From NCBI GenBank assembly GCA_916700875.1, contig CAKAKS010000001.1, forward strand, positions 9,115,741 to 9,179,740: 64,000 bases of DNA, read 5' to 3'. The translations under genes were made by a program, and so were the position numbers. The notes beneath the pieces were generated by a model that had not been told where the DNA came from, did no database searches, and was given only the letters and a program-made list of their open reading frames with translations. The first letter of the stretch is position 1; every line of letters starts with the position of its first letter. The DNA is from Sebastes aleutianus. Lineage: Eukaryota; Chordata; Actinopteri; Perciformes; Sebastidae. Shown here one piece after another: positions 57,961 through 64,000 of the stretch.

Positions 57961-58934
57961 TAACCAACAAACAAGCAATGGAAGAAAAGACGAAGAACAA
58001 AGAAATGAATGTCCTTTTTCTTCATTTAAACGATTGGGGATTTTCACAGCTGAGGACACACTGTACACATAATGCCTTGTCATAAGTATATTTACATTTC
58101 AGATAAAGGGAGATGGTATGTTGTGTCTTTTGCTGTAGCAGAAGATTTCATGCTCCTTTCCATGTCTTGAATTACTGTAGTTATGTTGTATTTCTTTAGC
58201 GCTGCTTGCTAATGGATTTGCCAGACGAGTCTCACATTTGGAGAATTCTTCTCAGAGGAGAAAAAAAGAGGAACCATGGGAAAAAAAGATGACCTTCAGA
58301 GCTTGTTTGATATTATATATTATTTCAATCATACACAATTACAAACTGAAATCACATCACAGCACCAAACTGAGGCCCAGATAACCTTTTAAAGGGACAA
58401 TTCCCTCAGAGGGGCGACCCCTGACCCCGGGCCTGCCAGCAATCTTCCGCAGGATGACTTGGCTGTGGCTGCAGAGGTTATGTGCACCGACACATACACA
58501 TGGACACACACTTTCTCGTCTCCATGTCCCTCTCTAACCCTTTTCTGACCGTTTCCATCATTCACTTGTCTCTTATTTTATCTCTGTCTTACATATATTA
58601 ATGCACAGAACCACAATTTACCTGGATAATTATGTATACATGCACTTGGCTCTTCACTGTGTTCAAAGGATGGTCTTTGGGAAAATCACAGGAAAAAGGA
58701 GCCACTTTGTTTTTTTAGGTGTGTTTAAATCTGAACCTTGCTAAGTCCATAATTGTCTGTAAATACTTCAAACTATGGACATACAGTACATTTCTGTGAA
58801 CCAAAACAAATCTAGACTTATGACCTATCAGACTGTGAAATGGCTACAGTGCAGTCAGTAAGTATTTGGGCATTTATTCTTGCACATTGTATCTGAAATG
58901 AAACAATGACTATGATGTTGCTGACTTTCAGCCT
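57961..58934. other. Unique non-coding DNA
   Basis: A balanced patch at 58370-58480 (GGGGCGACCCCTGACCCCGG) sits within AT-rich sequence. No gene or recognised transposon. Confidence 0.4.
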
Positions 58935-59413
58935 TAAAAGGACCAGTGTGTAACAATTAGGGGGATCTATTCTTTAGTGTAAAGAATAGATCCTGAACCT
59001 GAATATAATAATAATTGTATTTCCGTTACCTTAGAATGAGCCGTTTATATCTACATAGGGAGTGAGTCCTCTTCACAGAGTCCGTCATGTTGCACCGCCA
59101 TGTTTCTACAGTAGCCCAGAACGGACAAACCAAACACGGTTAACTTTTCCTCCTTGGGCCGGAGTCGATAACGTTACTCTCTTTCGTCGCCGCCACTCTC
59201 TCCCTCTCTTGCTTCACCACTCACTTCCCACGTACACACACACATGATCTAAACATTCTACTCTTACAAAAACTGGCTCTAGAGGGCCATTTGTGTTTTT
59301 GCGTCGGCCACCGTAGTTCTTCCACGCGCTTAGCACTTGGGAGAAGTTTCAGTTGGTTGTAATCTGCAATATCACTGCTAGATGCCGCCAGATTCTACAC
59401 ACTGCACCATTAA
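58935..59413 (+). mobile_element. Family E MITE, near full length (about 480 bp)
   Basis: Left end TTAAAAGGACCAGTGTGTAA; right end CTACACACTGCACCATTAAA. The outer 16 or so bases are inverted with mismatches. Internal landmarks: TTAGAATGAGCCGTTTATAT, ATGTTGCACCGCCATGTTTC, TACAGTAGCCCAGAACGGAC and GCTAGATGCCGCCAGATTCT. A perfect 13-bp hairpin lies near the left end (58963-58993). The 61-codon frame 59062-59247 is not a protein I recognise. The ends point to a DNA element. Confidence 0.75.
58963..58993. repeat. Perfect hairpin: 13-bp arms, 5-base loop
   Basis: GGATCTATTCTTT is followed by AGTGT and then AAAGAATAGATCC, its exact reverse complement. It lies inside the family E element just behind the left terminus. 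Confidence 0.95.
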
Positions 59414-60769
59414 AGTCCCTGAAAACGTGGCCTGAAATCATGTTATGTCATTACTTTTCTTTATAACATTAAATATGTATAACTAGATAAGCAACAATCA
59501 AAATTAAGGATAATAAATAATACCCAAGGATTCTTTTTTTTTTTAAAGAGTTTAACATTCTGCTAATCTGCACCATCAGGACTGCGTTGTGTGGTTTGAT
59601 GAGATTTGATTGACAGTGGCCTGGCAACAAAAACATTTTTGATCAAAATATTGCTAAATCCTTTGGGTGCAGAAGTACTTGACATCTTGACAACTTGAGA
59701 CCCACCCACCTCAAAACATTAGAAAAACACAAATATAGAAATATCTCATGTGAAATTCCCAAAACTGATCAACTTTGGCAGAACATTGTGTTCATATAAA
59801 ACCCCATTGCTCATCATAAGAGGCTGACTGGCCTTTAATTTGGGAACGTTTAAATATCTGACGAACTACATTGGAATTGTGGATATGTTCAGACGTAGTA
59901 TACGGATGTGAAACAAGTGCATATTGTTTAACTTTTTAGAAAACTCTCAGCACACTGGATTTTTCCTTTAACACCTTTTACTGTACACCAATTAGGCTGT
60001 TGAACTAGAGCTGCCGATTGTACAACACATAACACAAAAATACCTCATTTCATATAAACCTGATAAAAGCCGGGACCTACTGAGATTTATAGCCAAACTA
60101 ATTTCCCAACACTCATCCAGGAAATGACAATCCTGTTCCTCTAAACTCTGATTAATCTCCCTGAAGTGTGGTGAACATTTCTGTGTTGCCACTAACCCCT
60201 CGCTACCCTCTGACATCCCCCCGCTGCTAAAATGAAGACCTCTTGTGTCCACCTGCCCTGCGCCTCTACTCAGAACCAGATGTGTCCCGGCTTTGATGTG
60301 GACCAAACTCTTCGGGTCAGGGAAGGACGAAAACCCGAAACTGGCTCGCATGAAGCCACAACACACACGGTGCTTTTGGCTTTCAGCAAAAGCATCATAT
60401 GCAACTGTGAAAAATGTGAATTCTTTAACTTTGTAGCCACTCCATGATCAGTCATGTGCAGGGGGGGACAGATGTTCTCCTCTGCTGGGGTTGTGGGTCT
60501 GCTCTTAGTTTCCTTTGAGCACTGAGACCCTTAGAGGCAGACAACACTAATGTAGAGAAGTTTGAGTTATGGCCAATATTCTGTAATGTTATTTTCATTG
60601 GCGTACATTTATTCTGAATGACACATGACCTAAACTTACATCCAGAAAGTTATCATTAACATACTGTATAAACATTGTTGTACTTTATCTCATAAGATTT
60701 ACATTTTTTACCACTTATTTCACCACAAATTTGCAAAATGTATTAAAATTGATAGTCATGAATCTTATA
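59414..60769. other. Unique non-coding DNA
   Basis: No supported gene. The 124-codon minus frame 59992-60366 overlaps three other frames on both strands. The segment 60130-60380 is balanced. T-run near 59536. Confidence 0.4.
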
Positions 60770-60902
60770 CTTGTGTTTTCACTCTAAGAAGACATTGTTC
60801 TTAGTTTCAGGTGATTATACACTAATGAAAACATAGTTATGAATATTATATTCCATTCCTGCTAACATGTCCCCTTAAATGCTACACACTGTTCCTTTAA
60901 GG
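60770..60902 (-). mobile_element. Family E fragment, reverse
   Basis: TTCTTAGTTTCAGGTGATTA, ACACTAATGAAAACATAG and AATATTATATTCCATTCCTG precede the terminus TACACACTGTTCCTTTAA. That terminus matches the family E end, so this is a short copy. It preserves an internal segment (TGATTATACACTAATG) that the longer copy at 58935 appears to lack. Confidence 0.6.
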
Positions 60903-61919
60903 AACTACATGAAACAATAAATGGTTGTAAGTGTTTGTGCTGCAAGTGGCGTCTTATTTCCACGCTTATTGTTGCATTATTAACTTGTTAGCAGTATATT
61001 AATATAATCCCCAGACTCTTTAATACCATCTGAAAAGAATGAATCGTTGTTATGTGACAACAGCTATAAATTGTACGAAGCTAAAGCCAGACTTCTAGTT
61101 GAGTAACTGATTTTGATCAAGAAACCCTTTTATATAAGAATAATGTAGCTTTGTGCAATTAGGCAAAGTATTAAACAAATTATGCCGATTTCTGACAGGC
61201 AGCAGGGGACTTATAGATTTGATCCCCTGTATCTTTTCAAATTTGAATGATAATGTTTAAAATTTCCGAGTCTCCTCTATGCATGCAGGTACAGATAACC
61301 TGTGTTTGGTCAGTATTGCTTGCAACTTTGCTCTCCACCCCAGTTTTGTATGTACAGTATGTGATCAGGTTTTTGTTTTTTTAAAGACAGCAATAAAACC
61401 TGCCTAATATGACTAACCTCAGACTGTAGCTGAAGGCGAAGGCAGCATGAGAAGGTGAGTTTCTCGTTTTCCCAAAGCTCTGTTGGAGGTAAAAGAAATC
61501 ACCGAGACTAGACATGCCACTGGGCAATGCAAAAGAGGGAATGAGAAATTAATGGATTACTCAGTCAGGAAAGAGGAATCTCTTTGCTACTTTGTTGGGC
61601 TTAGGGAGTATGTCTGAATATGGAGCTTGAAAGAATTGCTTCAAAATAACTATATTTAGGGCTTTGGTTCAGGCTGTTGTCCCATAATTACCTGTTGTTT
61701 ATTCAAGGGATGGGCAGGTCTGGTGTTGTGCAGACTTCCTGCGCAAACAGGAGGGACCGAACAAATCCAAGGTTCACCCGTGAGACATTTAAGCACCGTT
61801 AAAACGTGGGTAAAATAAGATCAGCCAATAATTTGAGGAACAACTTGGAAGGGTTTTGCTTTGATCAACAGCTTATCTGATGTGTAACGATGACACAGTC
61901 CAACCCATCTGGGACCAGG
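60903..61919. other. Unique AT-rich DNA
   Basis: No gene or recognised repeat. Confidence 0.4.
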
Positions 61920-62654
61920 TTGTTCTCACACTGGTTCGTAGCTATACTGTACCTACGAAAAGCCCGGTCTCCTTCAAATTACGTTCCCATACAACAAAAC
62001 TGCATTGCGAATTACCTTTCCAGGGAAACCTATTTTGTCGCGGATTATGTTTGATTTCGACATATAACAAATATGTTTGTAATGACAGTCAGAGGAAGTC
62101 CACGTAGGGAAGAGGTCAGGGTGATGGATGGGCCAAACAATCTCAGGACTGTTACCCAGGAGGTCGTTGTTCGTGTCGCGTGTGAAACTAAAAGGTCAAC
62201 CTTTACTTATTTTAATTTAGGTCCGTAGCTTAATAACCTAACAAACGTAGTAATTTTAAGCCAAACCATGATTTGTTTTTTCTTACTAAACCAAAGCAAG
62301 TACAGTAGCTTAGTTGCCAAAACCTAACAAAGTAGTTTTGTTGTGTTTTTTGTTTTGTATTTTTCCAATTTATAACGTTAACCACATGTTTAAAACTGCA
62401 AAAGTAATCTGGGAGAAAATACAATTCCCTCGAAAGGTATTTGAGAATGCAGTTTAGTTGTATAGGAACGTAATTTTGTTGAAGACAGGGTTGTTTCAAA
62501 AAGTAATGAGGCGTAATTTGTATATATATATATCCCATAAAATCAATTTGTATATAATCCATATAATTGTGAACCAGGAAGTATAAACTGCGTCAAACTC
62601 TGCGTAGGAAGGACAAACTTTTTGTAAGATATCATACGAACCGTTGTATGAGGA
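61920..62654. mobile_element. Family D element, copy 5, with long inverted arms
   Basis: Left arm about 61964-62050 (CTTCAAATTACGTTCCCATA, AAAACTGCATTGCGAATTAC). Right arm about 62394-62491 carries the inverse (AGAATGCAGTTTAGTTGTAT, AGGAACGTAATTTTGTTGAA). The arms are inverted copies of about 90 bp. Between them lie TGTTCGTGTCGCGTGTGAAA and GTTGCCAAAACCTAACAAAG, the family D core. Further outside, TACGAACCGTTGTATGAGGA (about 62636) matches the end of the copy at 29866. A (TA)n run is at 62521-62533. The 110-codon minus frame (62230-62562) crosses these repeats and is not a gene. Confidence 0.65.
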
Positions 62655-63544
62655 TACGTTGATGGGACTGAAGCATGTTAACGTAATTTTTTTTTAATTG
62701 TTGCTCTTAACTGGAACAATTGCACAAGGATTATGGTTAACTCAAATAAACTAAATTCTACTGTTTATTTCTATGACTTATTATGACTCACTTGAACAGG
62801 TGAGTTTCTCACACTATTATCAATTCAGCAGTGAAGGCTTTTAAAGGATACTGAATGAAGTGATGTGGCTTTTACCTGTAAATGTTAGGCTGTTCATGTC
62901 ACAATATAACTGCATGGGAAGGAGATACTTGTCTCACTAAATAACCCAGTCTGTTAAGTATTTTCACTGAGGACAAATTACAAACAGCCTGTCTTATTTA
63001 GTTGCTGGTATGTTTGCCGGAATGTGTCCTTTCTGGTGAACTAGAGCGGTAACCTCTCTCGAGTCACAAGTCACAAGTCATAAGCTGAAATTAAAGGCAG
63101 CTTGTTTTCTCTAGCTGGGCTTGATTAGCAAAGGAAACATTCGCCGCACATGCAACATTTATAAACTTTCTTAAGAGCATAAGTGCAGTTTACTTAGTCT
63201 CTTGTCACAGAGGCAAAAGGTCAGCGAGAGGTTGGTGTTTGGAGAAGCACATTAAATGTTGGTTTACCCCTCAGAGTTATTTTTGAGCCTTTATTGACCA
63301 CAGCTGGCTTCTGTATGACTAATGCTATATAATACAGGGAAATTAAATAGGGTTGGCAAATTATCACATTCAATTGTCCCATATGGCACATTTCTTTAAA
63401 ACATTAAGAGGTTTGAATGATGTAATTTCATCATTAACATGGAGTTCAATATAGTATATATAGTATATATAGTCAAACCCACCTATGTATTTCATTACAG
63501 AATTTTCCCTGTGCAGTGTAGCAGCACAACAGCTAGACGAGCAC
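62655..63544. other. Unique AT-rich DNA
   Basis: No supported gene. A TATATAGTATATATAG patch lies near 63453-63470. Confidence 0.4.
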
Positions 63545-63760
63545 TTAGTAGGCTTGCCGCGGTAGTCGGTGTTACCGGTGTTACGCGGTATTTGGGCATA
63601 TACCATTAATAGCCCACTGGCCCCACCGCTGTTTTACTTTTTTATACCTATTTAGTTCATTTTCAAGCATCAGTACGTTGTTATCAATACATAGTCGGAT
63701 GTCAGATGACGGACGCTACAAACTGAAAGCAAAAGTGTCTGCTAGAGTATAATAAGACAA
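63545..63760 (-). repeat. Family F dispersed repeat, copy 2 (reverse)
   Basis: Left end GTAGGCTTGCCGCGGTAGTC, then GTTACCGGTGTTACGCGGTA. Internal TTGTTATCAATACATAGTCG and GACGGACGCTACAAACTGAA are the reverse of 30553-30590 in copy 1. The sequence from 63761 to the window edge may continue the same element, but I cannot confirm it. Confidence 0.6.
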
Positions 63761-64000
63761 TAACCTCTTCTATGTCGGCGTCCTATATCTGAACTAACAA
63801 AAAGCAATAAGAAAACACAGAGAAATCTTTACATCTGCTTCTCTGAATGTAGAACGAAAGAACAAACGGTGCAGCACAAAGTCAAAGACCTCACTGTGCC
63901 GTCTCCTTATCCATGTGTCACATCTCCCACAGTACGGTCCACTCATCATCGGCAGTAATTTGATTTTGTAGTCGACGATGACAATGATGGCGATAATCCC
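63761..64000. other. Unassigned right edge
   Basis: Balanced sequence ending in a GATGACAATGATGGCGAT patch. It may belong to the family F element. No gene seen. Confidence 0.35.

Noticed and set aside
62230..62562. 110-codon minus-strand frame
   Set aside because: It crosses the family D core, one inverted arm and a (TA)n run; no transposase motif.
1..64000. tRNA, rRNA, snRNA, CRISPR arrays or prokaryotic operons
   Set aside because: No cloverleaf with A and B boxes, no rRNA core sequences, no regularly spaced direct repeats with unique spacers, and no ribosome-binding-site-led gene strings were seen.

Overview
The window looks like nuclear DNA of a teleost fish, most likely a spiny-rayed (percomorph) species. 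The argument is the repeat content: several dispersed families common in such genomes occur here, including short hAT-like MITEs beginning with forms of CAGGGCTGCAACTA, L2-type LINE 3' tails ending in runs like AATTGAATTGAA, a decayed Tc1-like element, GGATGGATGG-tailed retroelement ends, and (TG)n and (ATT)n microsatellites. Family names rest on my memory of fish repeats, not on a database search. No bacterial, viral or organellar gene organisation is present.

I found no protein-coding gene or exon I can defend. All open frames are short (145 codons at most), overlap on both strands and often read through microsatellites or transposon remnants. None shows a recognisable domain flanked by splice sites, and no tRNA, rRNA or snRNA gene was recognised. 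The window is best read as a gene desert or the inside of a very large intron.

Layout. 1-5900: unique AT-rich DNA with two hAT-like MITEs (97-270 and 5574-5883), a MITE with TTAAAGG ends at 2723-3182, and a unique island with a perfect REST half-site near 2112. 5900-17900: mostly unique, with MITE pieces at 11275-11612, 14220-14470 and 14625-14735. 17900-33300: a richer repeat zone holding three copies of a long family with CCTAAACCTAACT cores (family D), a MITE with 40-50 bp inverted ends at 26702-27262, and mosaic repeats at 28020-28740, 30130-30615 and 32640-33300. 33300-42800: unique islands alternating with a nested transposon cluster (35560-36680) and a near-complete 680-bp element (38955-39634). 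42800-43830: a three-layer nest of Tc1-like, hAT-like and L2-type sequence. 44000-54200: unique islands broken by repeats at 46586-47887, 49721-50420 and 52040-52680. 54200-64000: AT-rich DNA, a unique island with a palindromic homeodomain-type site near 57687, then repeats at 58935-59413, 60770-60900, 61920-62654 and 63545-63760.

Inference: the unique, compositionally balanced islands (about 2040-2345, 37900-38770, 39790-40260, 42160-42480, 44090-44400, 45590-46260, 48700-49320, 53330-54010 and 57120-57960) look like conserved non-coding elements that could act as long-range enhancers of a developmental regulator outside the window. I cannot name the locus; alignment to other fish and to tetrapods would decide.
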